Origin: Akkermansiaceae bacterium
GTDB taxonomy: Bacteria > Verrucomicrobiota > Verrucomicrobiia > Verrucomicrobiales > Akkermansiaceae
Direction of reading: 5' to 3'
Assembly (NCBI GenBank): GCA_023301645.1
Contig: JALZUH010000008.1
Coordinates: forward strand, 1 to 13,216
DNA: 13,216 bases
The notes under the pieces were generated by a model that was given only the letters and a program-made list of their open reading frames with translations, made no database searches and had not been told where the DNA came from. This document shows, one piece after another, positions 1-6,980 of the stretch. The position numbers and the translations under genes were made by a program. Position 1 is the stretch's first letter. The number at the start of each line of letters is the position of its first letter.

Positions 1-81
1 CTCGAAGACCCATTTGACGGTGTCGGCGAAGATGACATTACGATCAATGTAGATCTATTCATGTCACGCCTGTATAAGTAA
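1..81 (+). CDS. 3' end of an unidentified plus-strand gene (partial)
   Basis: Frame 1 is open from the window edge to a TAA at 79-81 and encodes the last 26 residues of a protein. The peptide begins LEDPFDGVGEDDITIN and ends in SRLYK. The acidic, non-repetitive composition looks coding, but 26 open codons alone are not proof. The E-D-P-F followed by a cluster of acidic residues resembles the conserved C-terminal segment of bacterial bestrophin-like (UPF0187) chloride channels. That is a weak resemblance only and is not used as the call. The gene ends 74 bp before the convergent pdxA stop. Confidence 0.5.
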   Translation, partial: LEDPFDGVGEDDITINVDLFMSRLYK

Positions 82-84
82 TAC

Positions 85-108
85 TTGGGCTGGGCGCTTT
101 GGGCTGGG
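85..108. repeat. 10-bp direct repeat between convergent gene ends
   Basis: The sequence TTGGGCTGGG occurs at 85-94 and again at 99-108, separated by 4 bp, just after the stop of the partial gene. It is G-rich and does not form a hairpin. It may be a local duplication with no function. Confidence 0.5.
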
Positions 109-155
109 TGTCTCCTCAGAGATACTTAGCTTCGGCACCCTACGAGTAATCCCCT

Positions 156-1061
156 CTATTTACCGACCATTTCGCAGGCTAGCTCGATGGCGTGGATCAT
201 AGAACTAGGGCTGGCGATGCCTTTGCCGGCGATGTCGTAGGCGGTGCCGTGATCTGGACTCGTGCGGGGCTTGGCGAGGCCAAGAGTGACATTAACCCCA
301 GTGTCGAAGTCGAGTAGCTTCAGCGGGATGAGTCCTTGGTCATGATACATGCAGAGCACCGCGTCGTAGTGACCGTCTGCAGCGGGGCGGAAGATCGTAT
401 CAGGCGGGTGTGGCCCACTGAATACGACATCGGTAGCGCTCTGCTGTAGCTCAGCGATGGCTGGAGATATCATCTCGGCATCCTCACTACCGAAGGCACC
501 GTTCTCACCTGCATGGGGATTGAGTCCGCAGACGGCGATACGCGGGGTGGCGATACCGCGCTGTTTAGAAAAGTCGGCCAGCAGCTTACCCACGCGGATG
601 ATCTCCTCCTTCGTGAGTAGTGTGGGCACCTCGGACAGTGCGACATGGATAGTGACGAGGGCGACGGTGAGATTCTTGCCCGTGAGGCACATCGCATGAC
701 TATGGCAGTCGAGCCTATCGGCAAAAAATTCGGTTTGCCCCGGATAGTGGAAGCCTACCTCATGGAGCCCTTCCTTACCTACTGGAGCTGTCACGACGGC
801 GTCGATCTCACCTGCATTGAGCTGGCGTGCTGACTCTTCGAGTCCGTCGAGTGCGGCGCGTGCTGTGGCGAGAGTTGGTGTGCCCGGGGTAGCTGTGATA
901 CGCTCACCGATCATCTTGAAGGTGTAGCCATCGGGTAGAGCTCCAGACTCCAGTGCAGCTGCTACGACCTCGGGGCCAATCCCTGCCTGATCACCCCATG
1001 TGATACCGATGACTTTCTGGGGTGTTTGATCGCTGGATTTATGATTTATTTGCTTACTCAT
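156..1061 (-). CDS. pdxA: 4-hydroxythreonine-4-phosphate dehydrogenase PdxA
   Basis: PdxA oxidises 4-phosphohydroxy-L-threonine with NAD(P)+ in the cytoplasm; the product is joined with deoxyxylulose 5-phosphate by PdxJ to make pyridoxine 5'-phosphate. The 301-residue protein carries the family landmarks: an N-terminal ITWGDQAGIGPE (residues 20-31), GLNPHAGENG around 179-188, MYHDQG at 238-243 and RTSPDHGTA at 266-274. By comparison with E. coli PdxA, the metal ligands are His139, His183 and His240, and the substrate-binding residues Lys248, Asn257 and Arg266 are all present. The position of E. coli His136, which contacts the substrate phosphate, is Gln109 here (motif GQTE rather than GHTE). 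The protein is slightly short against the usual ~330 residues. The ATG start places the GDxAGIGPE motif at the normal distance; no Shine-Dalgarno is visible. It is divergent from mrdA. Confidence 0.95.
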   Translation of the reverse strand: MSKQINHKSSDQTPQKVIGITWGDQAGIGPEVVAAALESGALPDGYTFKMIGERITATPGTPTLATARAALDGLEESARQLNAGEIDAVVTAPVGKEGLHEVGFHYPGQTEFFADRLDCHSHAMCLTGKNLTVALVTIHVALSEVPTLLTKEEIIRVGKLLADFSKQRGIATPRIAVCGLNPHAGENGAFGSEDAEMISPAIAELQQSATDVVFSGPHPPDTIFRPAADGHYDAVLCMYHDQGLIPLKLLDFDTGVNVTLGLAKPRTSPDHGTAYDIAGKGIASPSSMIHAIELACEMVGK

Positions 1062-1149
1062 CGTGTGCTTACTTGTCGAAGTATTGATGAACAGCCACCG
1101 CGATGCAATGCAATCTAGTCATGAGGCTAAAAAAGCTCGTGCACAAATA

Positions 1150-1180
1150 GGGCTCATTATCCTTTGCTTAGCCCGTTTTT
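1150..1180 (+). terminator. Weak hairpin followed by T5 in the pdxA-mrdA divergent region
   Basis: GGGCT at 1150-1154 can pair with AGCCC at 1170-1174 across a 15-nt loop, and T5 follows at 1176-1180. It lies upstream of mrdA on the same strand. It could be a weak terminator or attenuator, but a 5-bp stem with a long loop may be chance. No convincing -35/-10 pair was found for either divergent gene in this 200-bp region. Confidence 0.2.
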
Positions 1181-1261
1181 CAAACAAGGGAGTGCTGCTG
1201 TTTTGATGGGTAAATTCATAGTAGCCTAGTTGCTATATTTGTGTAAAGTCTGCCTCAGAAC

Positions 1262-3538
1262 TTGATGGATATGATGTTTTATAAAGCTAGCTATTGGAGT
1301 GTTTTCAGCAGTATTCGGGCACGACTACTTGGTCTCGCAGTGATCCTGACCGCAGGAGTGGCTACACCTGCTTTTGCTCAAGATACTCAGGTCATTGAAG
1401 GGGATGCGGCAGAGAAAGTCGTGGACTCTACCAAAGGTCTTAATGGCTCGCTCATTGCTCGTCCTAATGCACGCACGACGACACTCTCTATCCCTGCGCC
1501 AAGAGGCCAGATTACCGACCGATATGGTAAGCCCTTTGCTCAGACTAAGGTCGTGTGGTATCCTGCGCTACAGTATGCGCATTTCGAAAAGGCCGATAAG
1601 GAATACGTAGTCAAGTGGGCGAGAAAGCGCATCGACCATGCCAATCAAGTATTTGGCATGCAGTGGAATGTCTCAGACGACGCACTCTGGGATCATTATC
1701 GTAATCGCCGCTGGATGCCGATGCCAGTCACTCGAGTCGTGTCCCAAAGCATGAAGTCGAAGATGGAAAAACAGCTTATCGACGGGCTGATCATGCACCC
1801 AGTCTATATCAGGCACTACCCACAGGGGCGATGTGCAGCCCACATCATTGGCTATGTCGGTAGTCAGGGTAAGCTAGAAAAAGGGCCGATGAACCATGGT
1901 GACCCCTTATTTGAGCGTGCTGAGGGTAGATCAGGGCTAGAGAAGATCTATAATGAAAATCTCACCGGCCGCGAAGGCCTACTCCGCCAAGACTACAATG
2001 GCGAAGGTGGACTCGTGCTCAAGAAATACGAAGGCCGACCTAAGCCCGGTGGCACGATCGTCACCACACTCGACCTCGAATGGCAGAAACACGCCGAAAA
2101 AGTCCTCCAGAGCCACTGCGAACGCGGTGCCTTTGTCGTCATCGACATCCATAATGGTGACGTGCTCGCCATGGCATCGAGACCAGGCTTTAATCTCAAT
2201 GACTTCATTCCCTTCATCACCACTGAGAAGTATGGCAAGCTCCGTGATAATCCCGGCAAGCCTCTCTTTGCTCGTGCCTTTCAGGGGGCATACCCGCCCG
2301 CCTCGACCTTCAAGCCTGTCGTAGCCGTCACGGCACTGACCAATAAAGACATCTACGCGAAGCAGCTCATCGACTGCCCCGCAAAAATTAAAATCGGTAA
2401 CCACTGGTTTAATAACTGGTCAAAAATCCCTGAAGGCCACATCGGTGTAAAGAGAGCCATGGCGCGCTCATGTAACCCATGGTTCTACAAAGTCGGTATC
2501 AAAGCTGGACCCACAGCCTTTCTCTCAGTGGCCAAAAGGCTAGGCTTCGGCTCGAAGACAGGTCTACCACTCGTAGCCGAAACATCAGGCCTCATCCCCA
2601 ATAATGAATGGATGAAAAAGCACCACGGCAGAAGACTCACCGACGGTGACACTGCTAACCTCGCAATCGGGCAAGGGGTCATGCTCGCCTCGCCACTCCA
2701 AGTTGCCCAAGCCATGGCGGGGATCGGAAGTGGTGGCGCACTACCGCAGCTACGACTCGTGAAGCAAGTGCAGAACGTAAGCGGGCGCGTGCTCGTCGCT
2801 AATGACCCGGATCGCAGAAACTTCCTTAATCTCGACCCTGAAGCAGTCGACCTCGTGCGAAATGGTATGAAAGATGTCGTGCACGCCGATTACGGCACAG
2901 GAAAGAAAGGCTCGCTGAGCTTCACCATCCTATGTGGTAAGACAGGAACCGCACAGTGGGGCCCCAGCGGACTGAATCAAGGCCTAGCATGGTTCTCTGG
3001 CTTCTTCCCCTATGATAATCCTCGCTACGCCTTCGCAGCACTCTACGAGGGGAAGCCTCATGAGCCAGTCAGTGGTGGCAGAAAGGCCGCCCCTATGGTC
3101 AGAGCCTTCTTTGAAAACTTCAAAACGCAGATCAAGAGCCAAACCAAGCCAGCCCCAGCAGCTGTAATCATCGAAGAAGAATACACTCAGCTCGATAGTC
3201 TCGATGACGGATCAGTCTCAGATCTAATCGCCGAAGAAGACGCACCTGCCGCCGTGATCGTCCCTGAAGATGGCGATGATACTCAGAACAGCACTCCAGA
3301 TACCTCTGATGAATACAACTTCGGAGCACCTGAGAATAATATCATCCCTGAAAAGTCAGAAGAATACTACGAAGGCTTCCTTAAGACCGAGCCGACAGGG
3401 GATCTATCTAGCGAAGACACCACAGGTAATGGCGCAATCGGTAATACCCCTGCACCAAGTAACGACCCACTCTTACGAAATGATGCGGTCGATAGTCTAG
3501 AAGATCGTGCTCCGAGAGCATTGATCATCGAGGAGTAG
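1262..3538 (+). CDS. mrdA: Penicillin-binding protein 2-type peptidoglycan transpeptidase with acidic C-terminal extension
   Basis: A class B penicillin-binding protein that cross-links peptidoglycan in the periplasm. PBP2 normally works with RodA in the elongation machinery; no rodA is present here. The order is: hydrophobic N-terminal segment (about 22-39) ending in TPAFAQ, dimerisation/pedestal region (about 75-260), and transpeptidase domain (about 265-620). The active-site motifs are intact: Ser348-x-x-Lys351 (PPASTFKP), Ser403-x-Asn405 (ARSCNP) and Lys560-Thr-Gly (CGKTGTAQW). Residues 621-758 are an extra acidic, Pro-rich and presumably disordered tail, so the protein is ~120 residues longer than E. 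coli PBP2 (633). The tail repeats an APAAVI[I/V] motif at 631-637 and 661-667 and ends in a similar RALIIEE. The N-terminus resembles a cleavable signal peptide rather than a plain anchor. The start is uncertain: TTG at 1262, ATG at 1265 and ATG at 1271 are all possible, and none has a clear ribosome binding site. Residues are numbered from 1262. Confidence 0.92.
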   Translation: MMDMMFYKASYWSVFSSIRARLLGLAVILTAGVATPAFAQDTQVIEGDAAEKVVDSTKGLNGSLIARPNARTTTLSIPAPRGQITDRYGKPFAQTKVVWYPALQYAHFEKADKEYVVKWARKRIDHANQVFGMQWNVSDDALWDHYRNRRWMPMPVTRVVSQSMKSKMEKQLIDGLIMHPVYIRHYPQGRCAAHIIGYVGSQGKLEKGPMNHGDPLFERAEGRSGLEKIYNENLTGREGLLRQDYNGEGGLVLKKYEGRPKPGGTIVTTLDLEWQKHAEKVLQSHCERGAFVVIDIHNGDVLAMASRPGFNLNDFIPFITTEKYGKLRDNPGKPLFARAFQGAYPPASTFKPVVAVTALTNKDIYAKQLIDCPAKIKIGNHWFNNWSKIPEGHIGVKRAMARSCNPWFYKVGIKAGPTAFLSVAKRLGFGSKTGLPLVAETSGLIPNNEWMKKHHGRRLTDGDTANLAIGQGVMLASPLQVAQAMAGIGSGGALPQLRLVKQVQNVSGRVLVANDPDRRNFLNLDPEAVDLVRNGMKDVVHADYGTGKKGSLSFTILCGKTGTAQWGPSGLNQGLAWFSGFFPYDNPRYAFAALYEGKPHEPVSGGRKAAPMVRAFFENFKTQIKSQTKPAPAAVIIEEEYTQLDSLDDGSVSDLIAEEDAPAAVIVPEDGDDTQNSTPDTSDEYNFGAPENNIIPEKSEEYYEGFLKTEPTGDLSSEDTTGNGAIGNTPAPSNDPLLRNDAVDSLEDRAPRALIIEE

Positions 3539-3568
3539 GCACGGTTAGTAAATGGGCTGAATCAACGT

Positions 3569-3609
3569 GTTAAACATGCGATAGATAGCATGTTTAACGA
3601 TTGTGTTTT
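3569..3609 (+). terminator. Perfect 11-bp hairpin after mrdA, probable terminator
   Basis: GTTAAACATGC at 3569-3579 pairs perfectly with GCATGTTTAAC at 3588-3598 across an 8-nt loop (GATAGATA). A T-rich stretch (TTGTGTTTT, 3601-3609) follows on the plus strand. It sits 30 bp after the mrdA stop and before the convergent dus stop. The AT-rich stem and interrupted T tract make it a moderate rather than strong intrinsic terminator; no T tract exists on the other strand, so it should mainly serve mrdA. Confidence 0.55.
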
Positions 3610-3674
3610 CATGAGCATGTTTCGTGCGCGCAGATAGCGTTCGCTAGCTCAGCACGAGTAGTAATTAAAACAGC

Positions 3675-4673
3675 CTACTCCTCATCGAGGAAGACAGAGC
3701 TCAGATACTCGCTCGCGACATCCTCCACCTCAGCGAGGGAGGAGACAAAGCAGAGTCTCTGGCGCAGAGGCTTAGCCCCTGGGAATCCCTTACAGTAAGT
3801 CATCAGGCGTGAGCGCATCGCCATGATCGTCTGGCGCTCATTACCGTAGCGGCTAGAGTTCATCGCAAGGCGGCAGTGATTGACAATCATATCCCAGCGC
3901 TCCTCGATAGGCACAGGTGCAGACTGCTCACCCGTAGTCAGATAGTGCTTCGCCTCGCGAAAGACCCATGGATTCTGCATCGCAGCACGCCCGATCATCA
4001 CACCAGAGACCGCCGTCGACTCGCGGCGTAGCTTCACATCCTCACCAGAGAGGATATCACCATTACCGATCACAGGCACACTCACCGTATTAGCACACTC
4101 ATCGATGATATCCCAGTTCGCCTGACCTCGGTAGCCCTGAGCGCGTGTGCGTCCATGAATTGCGATAGCCTGCATGCCTTCCTCCTGTAGAATACGACAT
4201 ACCTCAGGAGCATTGATACTCTTCTCATCCCAGCCGACACGGATCTTTGCCGTCACAGGCACCTGATCACCTACGGCCTTCGCCACGCCGGAAGCCACGC
4301 TCGCTAGACTCTGGCAATCCTTCAGTAAGGAAGAGCCACCATTCTTAGCCACCACCTTATTGACGGGGCAGCCGAAATTAATATCGATGAAGTCTGGCTG
4401 CTTCCAGTCGATGATCTTACGTGCAGCCTCGCCCATACGCTCACCATCACCGCCGAAGATCTGCACCCCGCACGGTCGCTGCTCATCGGTGAACTCCGTA
4501 TACTTACGGGTGCGGTCATCCTGACGGATAATACCCTCAGCAGAGACGAACTCCGTCACCATGACGTCAGCTCCGAGCTGCTTACAGATAGAGCGGAAGA
4601 CAACATCAGTCACACCCGCCATTGGCGCGAGATAAAGAGGGAACTGACCATTCTGAAACCAAGGTAAAGACAT
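3675..4673 (-). CDS. dusB: tRNA-dihydrouridine synthase (DusB/NifR3-like)
   Basis: A cytoplasmic FMN enzyme that reduces specific uridines in the tRNA D-loop to dihydrouridine using NADPH. The 332-residue protein has the usual length and motif order of the Dus family: LAPMAGVTD (15-23, FMN site), INFGCPVNKV (98-107) with the catalytic Cys102, KIRVGW (143-148), HGRTRAQGYRG (173-183), VIGNGDI (201-207) and GVMIGRAAMQNPWVF (224-238). The motifs GCPVNKV and the NPW segment are closest to DusB, but without an alignment the Dus subgroup, and so the target uridine, is not fixed. It lies 60 bp downstream of a conserved hypothetical gene on the same strand and may share its transcript. Its leader is very U-rich (A-rich on the plus strand, 4674-4720) and has no Shine-Dalgarno close to the ATG; an AAGGA lies about 20 nt too far upstream. 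Confidence 0.93.
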   Translation of the reverse strand: MSLPWFQNGQFPLYLAPMAGVTDVVFRSICKQLGADVMVTEFVSAEGIIRQDDRTRKYTEFTDEQRPCGVQIFGGDGERMGEAARKIIDWKQPDFIDINFGCPVNKVVAKNGGSSLLKDCQSLASVASGVAKAVGDQVPVTAKIRVGWDEKSINAPEVCRILQEEGMQAIAIHGRTRAQGYRGQANWDIIDECANTVSVPVIGNGDILSGEDVKLRRESTAVSGVMIGRAAMQNPWVFREAKHYLTTGEQSAPVPIEERWDMIVNHCRLAMNSSRYGNERQTIMAMRSRLMTYCKGFPGAKPLRQRLCFVSSLAEVEDVASEYLSSVFLDEE

Positions 4674-4733
4674 GAAAAAATAAATAAAAACTAATCCTTA
4701 AAAAGCAAAAACAAAAACACCACGCAGCACTAA

Positions 4734-5324
4734 TTAGATAACACCACTATCACCAGTATCTGAGTCAGCAACTGCTTCAGTAGCACTGGTATCCTCCTCA
4801 GCAGTCGCCCTGCGACCTCCACTATCCAGAAGGTCAGCGATTTCCTGCTGCACACTCTCCACCTCAGAGAGCGGGATATTAGGATCCTTGATGATGAAGA
4901 CATCCCCCGTCTTACGGTGCTCGTAGATACGGATGATCCCATCGGAGACGAACTGCGTATCAGCCTCCTTCAGCTGCCTCTTGCGCTCCAGCATGATCGC
5001 CAGGATATAGCGCACATTTTCGGTGTGATCCTCATCCTCATTGACCAGTCGGCGCAGTAAGTCCTCAGGACTTTCATCAGTCACCTCGACCTCCTCCTCC
5101 CTTACAGGCGGCTGGTAAACACTCTTCCAGAAAGAAAAAGGAGTCTGCTCACCCTCACGTCGATTCTTCCAGCCCTTTATGCTGAAGTCCTTCCTCATAT
5201 AGCCACCCGTATCCAGATCAGGGAAAATAGCCGTATAAAACGACTCCCCCGCGACAAAGTGGAGTTCGGTAACAGAGCACACATGCGCGCGCGACTTGAT
5301 CGACCAAGGTTCGTTAAGAGCCAT
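4734..5324 (-). CDS. Conserved hypothetical protein, Planctomycetes/Verrucomicrobia type
   Basis: A 196-residue soluble protein with no signal peptide or membrane segment. I recognise the general pattern (an N-terminal W-x-I-x-x-RA-x-x-C block, G-E-x-FYTA at 26-32, then PFSFWKSVYQPP at 62-73) as a conserved hypothetical family seen in Planctomycetes and Verrucomicrobia, but I know no function. In related proteins the N-terminus can look like a treble-clef zinc site; here only one Cys (Cys16) is present, so zinc binding is doubtful. The middle (75-165) is charged and probably helical, with LLRRLVNEDEDHTENVR and ERKRQLKEAD segments. The last 30 residues are a low-complexity acidic Ala/Ser/Thr/Asp tail. 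It starts 100 bp from the divergent DUF4230 gene and precedes dus on the same strand. No ribosome binding site is visible. Confidence 0.8.
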   Translation of the reverse strand: MALNEPWSIKSRAHVCSVTELHFVAGESFYTAIFPDLDTGGYMRKDFSIKGWKNRREGEQTPFSFWKSVYQPPVREEEVEVTDESPEDLLRRLVNEDEDHTENVRYILAIMLERKRQLKEADTQFVSDGIIRIYEHRKTGDVFIIKDPNIPLSEVESVQQEIADLLDSGGRRATAEEDTSATEAVADSDTGDSGVI

Positions 5325-5424
5325 ACGCCGACTCTACGAGGCAGTTAGCATTTGCCAAATGTAAATTAGATCAGAATGAAGGTTTTCGATCGTATCGAGG
5401 CGAGAATCCACTAAATTACCAGCC

Positions 5425-6198
5425 ATGAGTGACACGCCCAATCATCCAGACAGCAAGCCCAGCTCAAGTGCTGACGCTGAGTCACGCAGATCCAGCTCGC
5501 GTCCTACTGCCTCACGTGCTCCCAGAATAGTCCTAGCCTTCTTCCTTGGGCTTTCACTGCTACTGATCACCGGTTTCAGCTGTTTCTACTACTTCATTGC
5601 CAAGCCTATGCAGCAGACAGCCACTGCCCCCATCGACCGCTTAGCGGGTGCCATGTCGCAGATTTTTGCCACCACCGTCAGTGTAGCAGGGGAGTCAGCC
5701 GTCCTCGAACAGTCAGAAATAGGAGAGCTCGCCCTCATCCAGAGAGAAATCAGCTCCATCACCCGCTACCAAACACGCTGGATGGGCAGTAAGAAAACCC
5801 TCATCGTGCGCGCCAACTTCACCGTGAAAGCTGGCTTCGACCTCAGCGAAGGCGGGCAATGGGGCATCATTACGAGTAGCGGAGCTGCAAGCTCAGTAGC
5901 AAACACGGCAACAAACTCCGCAAACACAGGATACCATATCGACGGAGCCCTGCCGAAAGGGAAAATCCTCAGTGTCGAGCCATCAGGCGACTTCGAAGTC
6001 TACCACGCTGATCATGGCACACTCAACAAGCTCTCCTCACAAGACCACGCCGAAGCATTCAACCTGCTCAAAGCCCAAGCCCGCCGCGACGCCGAAGCCA
6101 GCGACGCCCCAGCCGCCGCCGAAGCACTACTAAGACAGCGCCTGGCAGACCTCCTCGGCAGTGATTATAATCATCATCAGCAAGAGCTCATCCCCTAG
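5425..6198 (+). CDS. Membrane-anchored DUF4230-like protein
   Basis: A 257-residue protein with a Ser-rich, polar cytoplasmic N-terminus (1-33), one membrane segment (about 34-58) and an extracytoplasmic domain. The stretch from about 98 to 142 (GELALIQREISS, then KKTLIVRANFTVKAGFDLSE) resembles DUF4230, a family of single-pass proteins of unknown function in which a 'kllligkgtvkaGiDLs'-like segment recurs. This assignment is from memory of the motif and is moderate. Residues 152-169 are an Ala/Asn/Ser/Thr-rich low-complexity insert, and 215-245 is an Ala-rich helix. It is a single-gene unit, divergent from the conserved hypothetical gene, and its stop codon lies inside a 14-bp perfect palindrome. 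The ATG start has no Shine-Dalgarno. Confidence 0.75.
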   Translation: MSDTPNHPDSKPSSSADAESRRSSSRPTASRAPRIVLAFFLGLSLLLITGFSCFYYFIAKPMQQTATAPIDRLAGAMSQIFATTVSVAGESAVLEQSEIGELALIQREISSITRYQTRWMGSKKTLIVRANFTVKAGFDLSEGGQWGIITSSGAASSVANTATNSANTGYHIDGALPKGKILSVEPSGDFEVYHADHGTLNKLSSQDHAEAFNLLKAQARRDAEASDAPAAAEALLRQRLADLLGSDYNHHQQELIP

Positions 6199-6203
6199 GG
6201 GAT
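6190..6203. repeat. 14-bp perfect palindrome spanning a stop codon
   Basis: ATCCCCTAGGGGAT is fully self-complementary with no spacer, and the TAG stop of the preceding gene (6196-6198) is its centre. With no loop it cannot fold as a stable RNA hairpin without opening the middle, and no T tract follows, so it is not a standard terminator. A dimeric-protein binding site is possible; no second copy was seen in the window. Confidence 0.6.
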
Positions 6204-6410
6204 ATTATAACCCTTAAGGTGAATCCCAGCCTGCCTCTCATAGCTCTTCATAGAGTCTTATAGCCAATTTTGGCACATCTTTCGACCGCGCTTTAATCCA
6301 TTTTAGCGAGATCCAGAAGCCCACCTCAGAGCTTCATTTCAAAAAAATATCAACACATGTGACCATTAGTCATGCAGGCACGTCTATAAGGGTGAAATAG
6401 ATAAACGAGC

Positions 6411-6601
6411 CTTTTGGTGTAACCACCAATAAAGCCCCCACAAAACCCCCGAAATCCTCCTAATAACCCCCAAGTAATATTAGGCAGGCCCCCAAACAGG
6501 CTCGATTTACTACAGACCCTTTTAACACGGTAGAGGTAACCCCCTTACCCCCACATAGCCTCTATCGTGTTATTCTTTCACCCGCCTTGTGCGGGTTTTT
6601 T
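6411..6601 (+). ncRNA. Candidate structured C-rich small RNA or 3' UTR ending in a terminator
   Basis: Four hairpins lie in a row on the plus strand. Hairpin A pairs TTGGTG (6414-6419) with CACCAA (6424-6429) around a TAAC loop. Hairpin B pairs CCTAATA (6459-6465) with TATTAGG (6478-6484), with a CCCCC block in its 12-nt loop. Hairpin C is a 14-bp stem with one G-U pair (6523-6536 with 6559-6572), with two CCCCC blocks in its 22-nt loop. Hairpin D (6580-6596) is an intrinsic terminator. Unpaired C runs displayed in loops are known in bacterial small RNAs that pair with G-rich targets, and the actinobacterial 6C RNA has a similar two-hairpin C-rich-loop design. It could equally be the 3' UTR of the DUF4230 gene. 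The 5' end is not defined. Confidence 0.4.
6580..6601 (+). terminator. Rho-independent terminator
   Basis: ACCCGC (6580-6585) pairs with GCGGGT (6591-6596) around a CTTGT loop and runs into T6 (6596-6601). This is a textbook intrinsic terminator on the plus strand. It lies 380 bp after the nearest plus-strand gene, which suggests either a long 3' UTR or a separate small RNA transcript. Confidence 0.85.
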
Positions 6602-6619
6602 GCTTATTGGAAGAGTGTA

Positions 6620-6970
6620 TCAGCCTCGTGGGGTGGGGAGAGAGGCTTTGATGTTTGCAGAGCTGGGGCTTTTATAGATGAATCTGGCGTGGAGTAGGGC
6701 GGCGGTGGCGGCACCTACGGCGTAGGATATGAGGTCAGTCCATAGGAAGGTGTGTCCTAGGATGAGGGCGGCGGGCTTGAGGGCTCTAATGGCGTCTATC
6801 CAGTCTGCGTGGTAGAGCTGGCTGAGCTCGATAGCTAGCGCGATGGCTAGGGTGAGGGGCAGGAGATGTCGGGTCTGGGTGCTGGGTCTGAGAATAGCGA
6901 GGCTCCAGAGGACGGCCATGGCCCAGAGTGCGTCTCCCGCGTAGTGGCGTAGCCATGAGTCTGTGGGCAC
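6620..6970 (-). CDS. DUF2809-family membrane protein, 5' part out of frame
   Basis: A small integral membrane protein of unknown function. The motifs RHYAGDALWAM (8-18), IELSQLYHADWIDAIRA (47-63) and LGHTFLWTDLISYAVGA (70-86) are characteristic of DUF2809, with membrane helices about 14-28, 33-48, 67-72/77-94. As drawn it starts at a GTG (6968-6970) and has 116 residues, lacking the first helix. The same frame stays open upstream to 7081 and encodes that helix (LTLVIALGLTITLGL), but has no ATG, GTG or TTG there. The natural start is the ATG at 7083-7085, 2 nt after the kinase stop, but it is one base out of phase because of a C7 run. Deleting one C gives a complete 154-residue protein. So this is either a frameshifted gene, a phase-variable gene, or a sequencing indel. 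Confidence 0.75.
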   Translation of the reverse strand: MPTDSWLRHYAGDALWAMAVLWSLAILRPSTQTRHLLPLTLAIALAIELSQLYHADWIDAIRALKPAALILGHTFLWTDLISYAVGAATAALLHARFIYKSPSSANIKASLPTPRG

Positions 6971-6980
6971 GATGGATGAC

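Larger units (their letters stand above)
6199..6619. other. Gene-free region rich in hairpins and CCCCC blocks
   Basis: This 421-bp space between convergent genes has no credible reading frame. Its first half (6199-6400) shows nothing clear beyond short A/T-rich stretches and a TATAAG at 6385-6390 without a good partner box. The second half contains six separate CCCCC blocks (6435-6439, 6446-6450, 6467-6471, 6489-6493, 6540-6544, 6548-6552), four hairpins, and a terminator. The structured half is listed separately as a candidate RNA. Confidence 0.7.

Noticed and set aside
1..81. Firm call of the partial gene as a bestrophin-like channel
   Set aside because: Only 26 residues are present and the resemblance is limited to an EDPF motif followed by acidic residues.
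1979..2715. Minus-strand open frames of 76-141 codons inside mrdA
   Set aside because: They overlap the transpeptidase domain, whose catalytic motifs are intact, and encode no recognisable motif.
3620..3660. Short inverted repeat TAGC/GCTA near the dus 3' end as a terminator
   Set aside because: The stem is 4-5 bp with no T tract in the direction of dus transcription.
6435..6493. G-quadruplex on the minus strand from four G5 tracts
   Set aside because: The spacers between tracts are about 6, 16 and 17 nt, longer than typical stable quadruplex loops, and the RNA hairpin reading explains the region better.
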